From Desulfobacterales bacterium (GTDB taxonomy: Bacteria; Desulfobacterota; Desulfobacteria; Desulfobacterales; UBA2156): a DNA stretch of 43,910 nt. The position numbers were made by a program, and so were the translations under genes. The stretch covers positions 1-43,910 of the forward strand of contig JALVQN010000052.1 of the NCBI GenBank assembly GCA_027025555.1. The letters are read 5' to 3'. Below the pieces are notes generated by a model. The model was given only the letters and a program-made list of their open reading frames with translations, searched no databases and had not been told where the DNA came from. Positions 7,876-16,184 of the stretch are shown here, one piece after another; within the stretch, counting starts at the first letter, position 1, and the number at the start of each line of letters is the position of its first letter.

Positions 7876-9063
7876 ATGGCTTCCATCCAACAGATGCCCG
7901 GCGGCCATCCGCCGTTGACCTGGGCCGAGATCGATCTGAATGCCCTGGCCCACAATTATCGGGAGCTGCGCCGGGTCACTTCTTCCGGAGCAGGTCTCAT
8001 GGCGGTGGTGAAGGCCGATGGGTACGGCCACGGTGCCGTCCGGGTGGCCCGGGTGGCCTTGGCGTGCGGCGCGACTTTTCTGGCGGTGGCGCGGTTCGAC
8101 GAGGCCTTCCGGCTTCGGGAAGCGGGCATCGGGGCCCCGATCCTCTTGTTTGGGTACAGCCTGCCGGATTATGTGGCGTACATGGCGGAAAACGGGATTC
8201 GGGCCTCCATCAACGCCGTGGCTTCGGCAAAAAAGCTGTCCCAAAAGGCGGCATCCCTCGGAAAGACCCTCAAGGTCCATATCAAGATCGATACGGGGAT
8301 GGGGCGCCTCGGGCTCCTCTCCCACGGCCTGGCGCTTAAGACCGATGAGACGAAAGAGATCTCCCAGGCGGTCCAGGAGGTCTTGACCATCGCCGCGTTA
8401 CCCCACCTGGAGGTGGAGGGGATCTTCACCCACTTTGCCAATGCCGACGCCCGGGACAAGCGGCACGCCCGGGGTCAATTTGCCCTGTTCACGGCGCTTC
8501 TCAAGGCGCTTTCTGAAGCCGGATTCCGGGCGCGCTTCCGCCATGCCGCCAACAGTGCGGCCACCATCGAGATGCCGGAGACGCATCTGGATCTCGTTCG
8601 ACCGGGAATCGCCCAGTACGGACTCTGGCCCTCGGATGAAGTGGATAAAAGCAAGATCGCGCTCAAGCCGGCGATGGCCCTGAAATCCCTGGTCATCCAC
8701 GTCAAGTCCGTGGGATCCGGGTTTGCCGTCAGTTACGGGAGCACCTATCGGACACCCCGGCCCACCCGGGTGGCCACCGTTCCCGTGGGGTATGCCGACG
8801 GATTCGACCGGCTCTTGTCTTCCAAGGGGCATATGCTGGTAAAAGGGATGCGCGCCCCCATCATTGGACGGGTGTGCATGGATTTGACCCTGATCGATGT
8901 GGGACACATCCCCCAGGTCGCCCTCGAAGATGAGGTGGTCATCCTGGGCCGGCAGGGAAACGAAGAGATTTCGGCCGATGAAATTGCCGGCCGGGTGGGT
9001 ACCATCAATTATGAGATCGTCTCCTCCCTCACCGCAAGGGTGCCTCGGCGTTATATCGGCTGA
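7876..9063 (+). CDS. alr: Alanine racemase
   Basis: PLP-dependent alanine racemase of 395 residues interconverting L- and D-alanine. The PLP lysine is Lys46 in AVVKADGYGHG; the second catalytic base is Tyr287 in AVSYGSTYR. VPVGYADGF and GRVCMD are further family signatures in the C-terminal beta domain. The ATG lies one base after the preceding stop codon. The protein looks fully functional. With alanine dehydrogenase and the D-amino-acid aminotransferase it completes a chain from pyruvate to D-amino acids. Whether it also supplies peptidoglycan depends on whether the genome carries a second copy. Confidence 0.95.
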   Translation: MASIQQMPGGHPPLTWAEIDLNALAHNYRELRRVTSSGAGLMAVVKADGYGHGAVRVARVALACGATFLAVARFDEAFRLREAGIGAPILLFGYSLPDYVAYMAENGIRASINAVASAKKLSQKAASLGKTLKVHIKIDTGMGRLGLLSHGLALKTDETKEISQAVQEVLTIAALPHLEVEGIFTHFANADARDKRHARGQFALFTALLKALSEAGFRARFRHAANSAATIEMPETHLDLVRPGIAQYGLWPSDEVDKSKIALKPAMALKSLVIHVKSVGSGFAVSYGSTYRTPRPTRVATVPVGYADGFDRLLSSKGHMLVKGMRAPIIGRVCMDLTLIDVGHIPQVALEDEVVILGRQGNEEISADEIAGRVGTINYEIVSSLTARVPRRYIG

Positions 9064-9104
9064 TCCCTTGGGAAAGACCCGGAAAGGGAAACTCTGACCA
9101 CATC

Positions 9105-10346
9105 ATGGAAGCGGATCGCATCGACTGGAAGACGGGGACGTGGCGGCGTAGGCCGGGTAAAAAGCCTGACGCAGAAATCGTGATCGCCGGGGATTGGGCC
9201 CCCATCCGGAATTTCAGTGAAGGACTCCTTGAAAATCCGGAAGCCGTGTACGGGGACCTGTTGCCGGTGTTGCGGGAGGGCCATCTGCGGATCGTGAACC
9301 TCGAATGCCCCTTGGTGAAAGACGGGAAGCCCGTGTGGAAGAGCGGTTCCGTCCTGAAAGGACTTCCCGAACATATCACCGGACTCACCACCGTGCCCTT
9401 TGAGGTGGTCACCCTGGGAAACAACCATGTGTTCGACTACGGCACAGAGGCGTTTATCGCCACCCGGGCGCTTCTTTCTCAAAACGGGATTCGCTTTACC
9501 GGTGCCGGGCTGTCCCTCGAGGAAGCCAAAACCCCGGTTCAGGTCACCGTCAACGGGGTGACTGTCGGTGTGATCAGTTTCGGAGAGGGGGAAGATCTCA
9601 CCGCCGCCGCCCCCGACAAAGCCGGGGTGCTGGGATGGGATATCGATGGGATCATCGAGGCCATCCAGGCGCTTCGAAGCCGGGTCCACGTGGTGATCGT
9701 GGTCTGTCACGCCGGCGTGGAATACATTCCGTTTCCGCCGCCTTACCTGGCGGATGCCCTTGCGCGCATGGCCGATGCCGGGGCGGATCTTGTCATCGGA
9801 CATCATCCCCATGTGCCCCAGGGAATTCAAATTCAAAAGGGTGTTCCCATCTGTTTCAGTCTGGGCAATTTTGTCTTTTTCCAGCCCACCGATCTCTTTT
9901 TTCGAAAGGTGGGGTACCTGGTCAAAGCCGGGGTCTGCAAAGAGGGTCTGGAATCCCTTGCGATCCTGCCTTATGGCATCGGACAAGAGCGCCTGTTTCG
10001 GCTCAAGGGAACGGCGCTGGACGCCTTTTTGAAGAAACTGGAAGCCCTTTCGAGGCCCTTGGCCCGCAGGGAAGAGATCGCCCATGCCTGGCATGGGTTT
10101 TTCAAGCATTACGGCAAGGACGGATTTACCCGCGAGATCACCGGGATCCTGGCGGAATTTGAAAAGGAACCCCGCAAGGGGGCGGCCATGTTCAGGAACC
10201 GATTGACCACCCTCCAGCATGCCCGGCACCTCATAGAATTGATGACCCGGATCATGGAAGGGACCCTCGACGACGCCCCGGCGTGGGCCGTGGCATTCGT
10301 CGAGGAGTATTTCAGCCGGCGTGTGGGAGACGGGTTTTTTGAGTAA
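9105..10346 (+). CDS. CapA-family (poly-gamma-glutamate-type) metallophosphoesterase-like protein
   Basis: A 413-residue CapA/PGA_cap protein with a calcineurin-like fold. The metal-binding pattern is visible in order: IVIAGDW near 26-31, VNLECPLV near 64, LGNNHVFDYG at 104-113, CHAGVEY near 205 and GHHPHVPQG near 230. CapA proteins are linked to poly-gamma-glutamate capsules, but many copies sit in unrelated pathways and their chemistry is not settled. No signal peptide or membrane segment is visible, so a cytoplasmic role is more likely than a surface one. The usual partners CapB and CapC are absent. It overlaps nothing and is followed four bases later by the racemase-like gene. Confidence 0.85.
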   Translation: MEADRIDWKTGTWRRRPGKKPDAEIVIAGDWAPIRNFSEGLLENPEAVYGDLLPVLREGHLRIVNLECPLVKDGKPVWKSGSVLKGLPEHITGLTTVPFEVVTLGNNHVFDYGTEAFIATRALLSQNGIRFTGAGLSLEEAKTPVQVTVNGVTVGVISFGEGEDLTAAAPDKAGVLGWDIDGIIEAIQALRSRVHVVIVVCHAGVEYIPFPPPYLADALARMADAGADLVIGHHPHVPQGIQIQKGVPICFSLGNFVFFQPTDLFFRKVGYLVKAGVCKEGLESLAILPYGIGQERLFRLKGTALDAFLKKLEALSRPLARREEIAHAWHGFFKHYGKDGFTREITGILAEFEKEPRKGAAMFRNRLTTLQHARHLIELMTRIMEGTLDDAPAWAVAFVEEYFSRRVGDGFFE

Positions 10347-10350
10347 CGCC

Positions 10351-11283
10351 ATGCAGTGGACACCCGGCGAAGGAATCCCTCCCTTGTTTTCAAAAGAGGC
10401 GGTCACCCTGTTGGTCACCGATTCGGGCCTCGGCGGGCTTTTGGTCTTTGCACAGGTGGCCGAACGGCTTTTTCGCAAACCGATTTTTCAAAAGGCTTCC
10501 CTGGTTTACTACAACGCCTGGCCGGAGCAGAATCGGGGATACAACACCCTGAAAGGCATGCAGGAGCGGGTCCGGGTCTTCCAGGCGGCCCTGGAAGGGA
10601 TGAAACGCTATCATCCCGATTTGATCATGATCGCCTGTAACACCCTCTCCGTCCTTTTTCCCGAGACGCCTTTTTCCCGCACGGAATCGATTCCGGTGGT
10701 GGACATCGTGCGTTTCGGCGTCGATATGATTTACGAACGGCTCAGCCGGGATGACAAGGCCCGGGCCCTGTTGTTGGGGACCGTCACCACCATTGCCTCC
10801 GACCGTCACCGATCCCTGCTGATCCAAAGAGGCATCTCCCCGGAGCGGATCGTGGTTCAACCCTGTGATCAACTGGCCACACAGATCGAAAAGGGACCGG
10901 AAAGGGAGCCGGTGGCGGCGTTGGTCAAGGCCTATGCAACAGAGGCGGCGGAAAAGCTGGGCCGGCCGACGGGCGAGGTGGTGGTGGGGCTTCTTTGCAC
11001 CCATTTCGGATACTGCCGCGATCTCATCGGCAGGGTCCTGCAGGAAAAGATTCCCGGGAAGGTGACGCTGCTTGATCCGAATCAGCGCATGGCGGCGTTT
11101 CTTTTCGAAAAATCCGGGGACCTTCGATGCGATTCCATCGCTTTGGATCTCAAGGTGGTTTCACGGATCAAATGGGAGCAAGAGCGGATTGACGCCATTT
11201 CGAACGTCATCCGGCATCACTCTCTTGAAACAGCCCGCGCCTTGAGACATTACCAATGGATACCGGATCTGTTTACGGTGTGA
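10351..11283 (+). CDS. Asp/Glu racemase-family protein, divergent glutamate racemase-like
   Basis: A cofactor-independent racemase-family protein of 310 residues. Both catalytic cysteines are present: Cys96 in IACNTLS and Cys216 in LLCTHFGY, and the N-terminal substrate loop reads TDSGLGGL. It departs from ordinary MurI: the second motif GCTHYP is LCTHFGY, and the usual PYG segment is replaced by PEQNRGYNTLK. The track starts at GTG 10321, inside the preceding gene. ATG 10351, four bases after that gene's stop, is preferred. Glutamate racemisation is possible, but the altered motifs suggest another acidic or related substrate. Confidence 0.78.
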   Translation: MQWTPGEGIPPLFSKEAVTLLVTDSGLGGLLVFAQVAERLFRKPIFQKASLVYYNAWPEQNRGYNTLKGMQERVRVFQAALEGMKRYHPDLIMIACNTLSVLFPETPFSRTESIPVVDIVRFGVDMIYERLSRDDKARALLLGTVTTIASDRHRSLLIQRGISPERIVVQPCDQLATQIEKGPEREPVAALVKAYATEAAEKLGRPTGEVVVGLLCTHFGYCRDLIGRVLQEKIPGKVTLLDPNQRMAAFLFEKSGDLRCDSIALDLKVVSRIKWEQERIDAISNVIRHHSLETARALRHYQWIPDLFTV

Positions 11284-11311
11284 CTGTTTTTTAACGAAAG
11301 GGTAAGAGAAG

Positions 11312-12301
11312 ATGACAAAGATCCTGCTTATTACCGGCCCCGCCGGAGATGCCCAGGGATGGGGAGATCTCGACGTGACCAAGACCCTTTGCGAGGCCTT
11401 GAACACCGGGGACAAATCCGCGGAGATCGCCTTCGTGGAGACCATGGCGGATTTCAATCGGGCCATTGAAGACAAGCGTTACGACATGGTCTGGAGCGCC
11501 CTGTACTATATCTCCGATCGGGAAGACATCATTGGATTGAATGTGGATGAGGATGCATGGCTGGCGGATATTTTCGACCGGAAAGAGATCCCCTACATCG
11601 GCCCCAATGCCCTGACCATGAAGCAGGTGATCAACAAGGCCTGGACCCACCAGATCTTAAGCGCCAACAACGTGGCGGTGCCCTCCCACCACTTGGTGGA
11701 TATGGGAGAAACGGTGGAAGATATCCCGTTGCCGGCCTTTGTGAAACCGAGTTTCGAATCCCGTTCGGTGGGCATCACCGATGAAAGCGTGGTCCATACC
11801 CCCGAAGCCCTTGCCGCGCAGGTACGCCATATCCACAAGACCTATGAACAGCCGGCCTTGATCGAAGACTATCTGCCGGGGGATGAGTATACCGTACTGA
11901 TGATCGGCAACGGGGAAGATCAAGAATTTTTACCCGGCCTGGTCACCGTGGAAGGGGGACGTTACGGGAAATATCCCATTTTAAGGAGCGACATGCGGGG
12001 CGTCGGGCTGACGAAAATCCAGCTTCCCGAAACCCGGTCCGAAGAGGCCAAGAGCTTGTGTAAAGCCGCCGTGGAGACCCTCCGCTGTTTGGATCACGTG
12101 AGAGTGGACATGCGGGTGGATGCCCACGACCGCCTCCGGATCATCGAGGTCAACGGGATCCCGGGCCTGAAACCCATCAAAAGCTGGAGTCCCCAGATCT
12201 ATACCCTGTACCATCCCTCGGCCGAGGGCCCCATGGAAGATTACCGGCGCCTGGTCCATCACATCGTGGATTCGGCCTTGAAACGATACAGGTTAACGTG
12301 A
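11312..12301 (+). CDS. ATP-grasp ligase related to D-alanine-D-alanine ligase
   Basis: A 329-residue ATP-grasp enzyme. The central and C-terminal parts follow the Ddl pattern: YIGPNALTMKQVINKAWTH, the ATP-binding AFVKPSFESRSVGI, IEDYLPGDEYTV and the metal-binding RIIEVNGIPGLKP. Such enzymes join two amino acids or an acid and an amine through an acyl phosphate. The N-terminal Ddl signature GGxSxE...VS, which binds the first D-alanine, is missing; the protein starts ILLITGPAGDAQGWGDLD. The fold therefore fits, but the acceptor pocket does not, so the true substrates probably differ. AAGGGTAAGAGA precedes the ATG. Confidence 0.83.
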   Translation: MTKILLITGPAGDAQGWGDLDVTKTLCEALNTGDKSAEIAFVETMADFNRAIEDKRYDMVWSALYYISDREDIIGLNVDEDAWLADIFDRKEIPYIGPNALTMKQVINKAWTHQILSANNVAVPSHHLVDMGETVEDIPLPAFVKPSFESRSVGITDESVVHTPEALAAQVRHIHKTYEQPALIEDYLPGDEYTVLMIGNGEDQEFLPGLVTVEGGRYGKYPILRSDMRGVGLTKIQLPETRSEEAKSLCKAAVETLRCLDHVRVDMRVDAHDRLRIIEVNGIPGLKPIKSWSPQIYTLYHPSAEGPMEDYRRLVHHIVDSALKRYRLT

Positions 12302-12404
12302 TTTGCAAGCCATGCGCCCAAAAAGCCCTTCAAGGGCCCCGGGCCGCCCGATGATCGTCGAACACGGGGCAGCGTCCCGCCGCGTTTCACGATGAAGGCT
12401 TTCC

Positions 12405-13253
12405 ATGAAGATTCCGTTTGATCCGGAGGTGTTTCATACCCTAAAGGCCCGGACCCGGGCCACCGGCAAGGGGCCCCGGGGCGGGTTCGCCTACAAGCTG
12501 GACCTGTCGGTGCCCTGTCTTGTCTGTGCCATTCATGCCGGCCACAGGGTCCGGAAAGAGCTGGTTCCCCTGATGGCCGTATCCGAAAAGGAGCGCATGA
12601 AGGAAGAAGATACGGCCACGGACCGGATCATCGGCGCCTGCCCCAGTATTCTCTGGGGACTCGACTCCAGGGCCGAGTACGACCTCAACCGTCCCGAGGA
12701 ATCGGCCCTGCCGTTGGCCCCGGAGATGTTTTGGGGTCTGAGGGTCTACACCGCCCCTCCCCCGGAAGCCATGAAGCAGCGGAGCCTGGAAAAATATGCC
12801 GCATTTTACGGATTTGCGGGCGCGGTGATCCAAATCCTCTTGGATCGCTTCGGGGCCTGCATCGTCTACGACATCCATTCTTTCAACCTTCGGCGCCAGA
12901 GGGAAAAGGGCCACGCCTTGCCCCCGGTATTCAACCTGGGAACCAAAGCCCTGGATCGATCCAAATGGAAAGGCCCCATCGACGCGTGGCTGGAGGCCCT
13001 GGCCCGGGTGAAGCTCCCGGGTATGGGCGTGCGTGTGGCGGAAAATGAAGTTTTCGGGGGTGAGGGGGCCTTTTGCCGCACCCTGACGCGCTGGAGCCCC
13101 CGGGTCCTGGTCTTGCCCACCGAAATCGCCAAGATCTACATGGATGAAGACAGCGGAGAGCTCTTCGAAGAAACGGTGGAACACCTCAAAAAGGCCCTGG
13201 CGGATGCCGTCCAAAAACATGGCCGTGCCTTTCAGGCATCCTTCTGTCGATAA
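12405..13253 (+). CDS. N-formylglutamate amidohydrolase-family protein
   Basis: A 282-residue protein with the pattern of the N-formylglutamate amidohydrolase family, zinc-dependent hydrolases of N-acyl amino acids. Visible elements are VCAIHAGHRVRKE near 40, EEDTATDRIIG near 65, YDLNRPEE near 88, YDIHSFN near 155 and a basic RRQREKG stretch. HutG-type members act in histidine breakdown, but no other hut gene is present here. It is the last gene of the accessory cluster and is separated from the ligase by 103 bases containing no clear promoter. It may trim, deformylate or hydrolyse the product of the pathway; that is inference. Confidence 0.78.
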   Translation: MKIPFDPEVFHTLKARTRATGKGPRGGFAYKLDLSVPCLVCAIHAGHRVRKELVPLMAVSEKERMKEEDTATDRIIGACPSILWGLDSRAEYDLNRPEESALPLAPEMFWGLRVYTAPPPEAMKQRSLEKYAAFYGFAGAVIQILLDRFGACIVYDIHSFNLRRQREKGHALPPVFNLGTKALDRSKWKGPIDAWLEALARVKLPGMGVRVAENEVFGGEGAFCRTLTRWSPRVLVLPTEIAKIYMDEDSGELFEETVEHLKKALADAVQKHGRAFQASFCR

Positions 13254-13386
13254 TTTCCATGAAGGTCTCTTGAGTGCGCCCCGCCTTTCTGACTCAAAGG
13301 GGTTTCACCTTTTCAATCAGAGCCTGTGATGGCACCGTAAAGCGCCTTTGCCGGAAAAACCCACGGCGGACACGGACGCGCCGGGT

Positions 13387-13415
13387 TTGACAGGGGCCCG
13401 GGACTCGGATACTAG
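13387..13415 (+). promoter_or_regulatory. Possible promoter of the YkgJ-type gene
   Basis: TTGACA (13387-13392) is a perfect -35 hexamer. With a 17-base spacer the -10 would be TACTAG (13410-13415), a weak match. It lies 57 bases before the chosen GTG start. Plausible but not strong. Confidence 0.4.
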
Positions 13416-13471
13416 AAAAGGAAACCGCGGCGGGAGCGAACAGCGTCAAAGGGCATGAAAGGATACATGGA

Positions 13472-14254
13472 GTGGAGATTCAAGACAATGGGGCCGGCAT
13501 CACCCCGGTTCGGATCGGGCTCAAGAGCCGGTTTCGATTCAAATGCCATAAAGGGGTGTCTTGTTTTACCCGGTGCTGCCGGGGCATCACCATCACCCTG
13601 ACCCCTTACGACATCATTTTGCTGAAAAAGCGTCTCGGTCTTTCTTCCGATGCCTTTTTGGCCCTCTATACCCAGGCTCAGCTTCTGGAAAAGACGGATC
13701 TTCCGGTGGTGACCCTCAAGGCCTTGGAGGATGATGAAAAATCGTGCCCCTTTGTGCGCGAAAACGGGTGCCTCGTCTACCAGGACCGGCCCACCACCTG
13801 TAGATACTATCCTTTAGGGGTGGCCTCCCTCGTTCACCGGGAAGGCGCCGATGACGAGGGGTTTTTCTTCTTTGTCCACGAACCCCACTGCAGGGGTTTT
13901 GAAGAAGACCAAGGATGGACGGTGGAAGCCTGGCGCAGGGACCAGGGGGTGGATGTGCATGACGCCATCAATGCCGAATGGACCGATCTTGTGGTGCGGA
14001 AGCGCTCTTTTCCTCCCAATATCCGTCTTACCGAAAAAGCCAAGGCGCTCTTTTTCATGGCCAGTTATAATATGGACGCCTTTCGGCGCTTTGTGTTCGA
14101 AAGCAGCTTCTTGAAACGCTATTCGCCGGCCCCTGAGACGGTGGAAGAAATTCGCGGCGATGACGTGGCCCTGCTGCGGTTTGGCATGCGCTGGTTGAAG
14201 GGTGTCCTGTTCAGGGGGGCATCGGAAGAAGAACCGGACGCTGCCCCTTCTTAA
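13472..14254 (+). CDS. YkgJ-family cysteine-cluster protein
   Basis: A 260-residue protein of the YkgJ (zinc- or iron-chelating cysteine cluster) family. The N-terminal third carries CHKGVSCFTRCC and later CPFVRENGCLVYQDRPTTCRYYPLG, the family's characteristic spacing. These cysteines probably hold a metal or Fe-S centre; the biological role is not established. The GTG at 13472 follows AAAGGA by eight bases, and no in-frame ATG lies near. The reading frame ends six bases from the convergent dapA stop, so the two transcripts must end within each other. Confidence 0.82.
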   Translation: MEIQDNGAGITPVRIGLKSRFRFKCHKGVSCFTRCCRGITITLTPYDIILLKKRLGLSSDAFLALYTQAQLLEKTDLPVVTLKALEDDEKSCPFVRENGCLVYQDRPTTCRYYPLGVASLVHREGADDEGFFFFVHEPHCRGFEEDQGWTVEAWRRDQGVDVHDAINAEWTDLVVRKRSFPPNIRLTEKAKALFFMASYNMDAFRRFVFESSFLKRYSPAPETVEEIRGDDVALLRFGMRWLKGVLFRGASEEEPDAAPS

Positions 14255-14260
14255 AGCCGG

Positions 14261-15295
14261 CTAATAGCCCTCGTATGCCAACCCCTCCCAGGAGGCCGGG
14301 GTGTTCAGGCGGCTGTCGATGTCCACCTCGAAAAATCGGGCGATGGGCGCAAAGATTTCCGGGTTGTTCGCCTGGACGGTTCGGGCCGCCGTCAGGACCT
14401 TATCCAGACCCGCCGCTGTCATCTTCCCCAGGGGCCGCCGGCACGGGCCCGAGGGCATGCCCAAAAGGCGCATCAGGGTTTTGACGGCCAGCGGATTCCT
14501 GGCCCGGCAAAGGACTTGGCCGTAAGGCGTTTTCTCCATCGTTTTCACCGTCACCAGCCCGAAAAGGGGCGCCAAGGCGTCCGCAAGGACTTTGGCCTCG
14601 TCCACGTTCCCCTCCTCGAGGAGGCGGACCATGCGGGAAACGGGTCCCGGCGCCACATTGGAGGCCACGGAGATGACACCGGCGGCCCGGATGCCGGGAT
14701 CGGTCATCATGGTGAGGGTCAGCGGATCATCGCCGGATAAGAGGGTAAAGTCGGGTCCACAGCAGGAGCGCGTTTTTCGCATGTTGTCCAGGTCCCCGGT
14801 GGCTTCTTTCACCGTATGGACATTGCTGAATTCCTGGTGCAAAAGCGCCAGGTCTTCCGGAAACAGCTGGGCGCCCGTCCGTCCCGGGATGACATAGGGG
14901 ATCACGGCCAGGTCCGGAAAGCCCGCCGCCACCGGCGCCACGTATTCTCTGCGAATCTCGAGGGAGCTGGGGCCGTTGTAATAGGGATCCACAAGCAAGA
15001 CGGCATCCACCCCGGCGTCGGCGGCGTGTTCCGTGGCGGCCAGGGTCTCCCGGGTGTTGTTGCTCCCGGTTCCTGCAATACAGGCGCACTTTCCCTTGGC
15101 GGCCTTTGCGATCTCTTCGATGACGCGGTTGTGTTCTTCCCAGTTCAGTGTCGGGCTTTCTCCTGTCGTTCCCACGGCAAGAATCCCGGAGACGCCGTTT
15201 TCGATCTGAAACGCGGCCAACCGCTTCAATCCCTCATAGTCGACGCCGTCTTCTTGAAACGGCGTGATCAAAGCCGTATAGCATCCCTTGAACAT
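14261..15295 (-). CDS. dapA: 4-hydroxy-tetrahydrodipicolinate synthase-family protein
   Basis: Class I aldolase of the DapA family, 344 residues. DapA condenses pyruvate with aspartate semialdehyde at the first committed step of lysine and diaminopimelate synthesis. Visible are VGTTGESPTL at 41-50, DPYYNGPS at 103-110, Tyr134 and Arg139 in YVIPGRTG, and the Schiff-base Lys163 in TVKEATGD. It is about 50 residues longer than typical DapA (about 292), the excess being a C-terminal tail (from about 300) with no recognised motif. Other aldolases of the same superfamily are possible, but the complete active-site set supports a DapA-like reaction. Confidence 0.82.
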   Translation of the reverse strand: MFKGCYTALITPFQEDGVDYEGLKRLAAFQIENGVSGILAVGTTGESPTLNWEEHNRVIEEIAKAAKGKCACIAGTGSNNTRETLAATEHAADAGVDAVLLVDPYYNGPSSLEIRREYVAPVAAGFPDLAVIPYVIPGRTGAQLFPEDLALLHQEFSNVHTVKEATGDLDNMRKTRSCCGPDFTLLSGDDPLTLTMMTDPGIRAAGVISVASNVAPGPVSRMVRLLEEGNVDEAKVLADALAPLFGLVTVKTMEKTPYGQVLCRARNPLAVKTLMRLLGMPSGPCRRPLGKMTAAGLDKVLTAARTVQANNPEIFAPIARFFEVDIDSRLNTPASWEGLAYEGY

Positions 15296-15390
15296 GGACT
15301 CCCCCTTTTGTCAAAAGACGTGGTGCCTCGGATGGCAAAACCCCAGAAATCAGAGATGACCAAGACAGTCTCTAGGAAAATGCATCCCTG

Positions 15391-15434
15391 GTGTCAAGAA
15401 AAAAGGAAGAAAAGGCCGCTCTTTTTCTTGACAC
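15391..15434. promoter_or_regulatory. Perfect 13-bp inverted repeat carrying mirrored -35 elements (dapA / TPR gene)
   Basis: GTGTCAAGAAAAA (15391-15403) and TTTTTCTTGACAC (15422-15434) are exact reverse complements separated by 18 bases. Each arm contains TTGACA pointing outward. Rightward: TTGACA 15428-15433, then 17-18 bases, then CTACAT/TACATT (15451-15457), about 45 bases before the TPR gene. Leftward: TTGACA, a 17-base spacer, then TAGAGA, upstream of dapA. It therefore looks like a symmetric divergent promoter, and a dimeric regulator could also bind it. Confidence 0.65.
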
Positions 15435-15502
15435 GGCATGCCCGGCGGACCTACATTTCAAAAAAACCAAGGATCGAAAGACCGTCGAAAAAGGGTCAAC
15501 AC

Positions 15503-16138
15503 ATGGAAAAACCAAAGAACGTGGAAGAATTCATCGCCCAGCAAAAGGCCGCCATCGCCTCCAACCCGGAGTGCGGAACCTCCCATTATAACCTGGCCAT
15601 CGGCCTTTTGGGCCAAAAAAAATATGACGAGGCGGAAAAGGCCCTCCATGAAGCCGTCTCCTGCAGTCCCAACCTGGCCGAAGCCTATGTCCAGCTGGGA
15701 GGCATCGCCCTGGCCCGGGGCGACCTGGACGGTTGCCTGAAATACAATCAGCAGGCCGTGCGGGCACGGGCGGGATTTGCGGAAGGCTACGGAAACATCG
15801 GGTTTGTCTACCTGCAAAAAGGGGAAGTGGACAAGGCCATCGAGGCCCTGGAAAAAGCCACCCGGTGGAACCCGAAATTTCTCCAGGCCCTCACCACGTT
15901 GGCCAATGCATACCTTTTGAAAGGGAGGGTGGACGAGGCCATCGATACCAACCACAAAGCCCTTGCCCTCGAACCCAATTTTGCCGTGGCCCACAACAAT
16001 CTGGCCATCGCCTACCTTGAAAAGGGGGAATTCTCCCTGGCGGTGACCCACTGTGAAAAGGCACAGGCCCTGGGATACGAGGTGGCCCCCGAAATCCTCA
16101 AGGAACTGGAACCCCACCGGAATTCCCCCGACCGGTGA
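15503..16138 (+). CDS. Tetratricopeptide-repeat protein upstream of the dsr genes
   Basis: A 211-residue protein made almost entirely of TPR helices, about five repeats from residue 25 to 195 (for example KYDEAEKALHEAVSCSPNLAEAY, quoted in part as NLAEAYVQLGGIALARG). TPR arrays mediate protein-protein contact. There is no signal peptide or membrane segment, so it should be cytoplasmic. The track extends the frame back to 14816 across the dapA region, but the ATG at 15503 starts the recognisable protein and follows a good promoter. Position just upstream of the sulfite-reductase block hints at an assembly or scaffold role there; this is inference only. Confidence 0.8.
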   Translation: MEKPKNVEEFIAQQKAAIASNPECGTSHYNLAIGLLGQKKYDEAEKALHEAVSCSPNLAEAYVQLGGIALARGDLDGCLKYNQQAVRARAGFAEGYGNIGFVYLQKGEVDKAIEALEKATRWNPKFLQALTTLANAYLLKGRVDEAIDTNHKALALEPNFAVAHNNLAIAYLEKGEFSLAVTHCEKAQALGYEVAPEILKELEPHRNSPDR

Positions 16139-16184
16139 AAGAACCCATGGGACCCTCTTTGCAAAAGAGGCTCCGGGCACTGCA

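Noticed and set aside
12745-12752. GTCTACAC, another match to the GTnTAnAC operator pattern
   Set aside because: It lies inside the FGase-like coding region with no promoter nearby; a six-fixed-base pattern occurs by chance at this frequency. The same holds for GTGTATAC in rimM.
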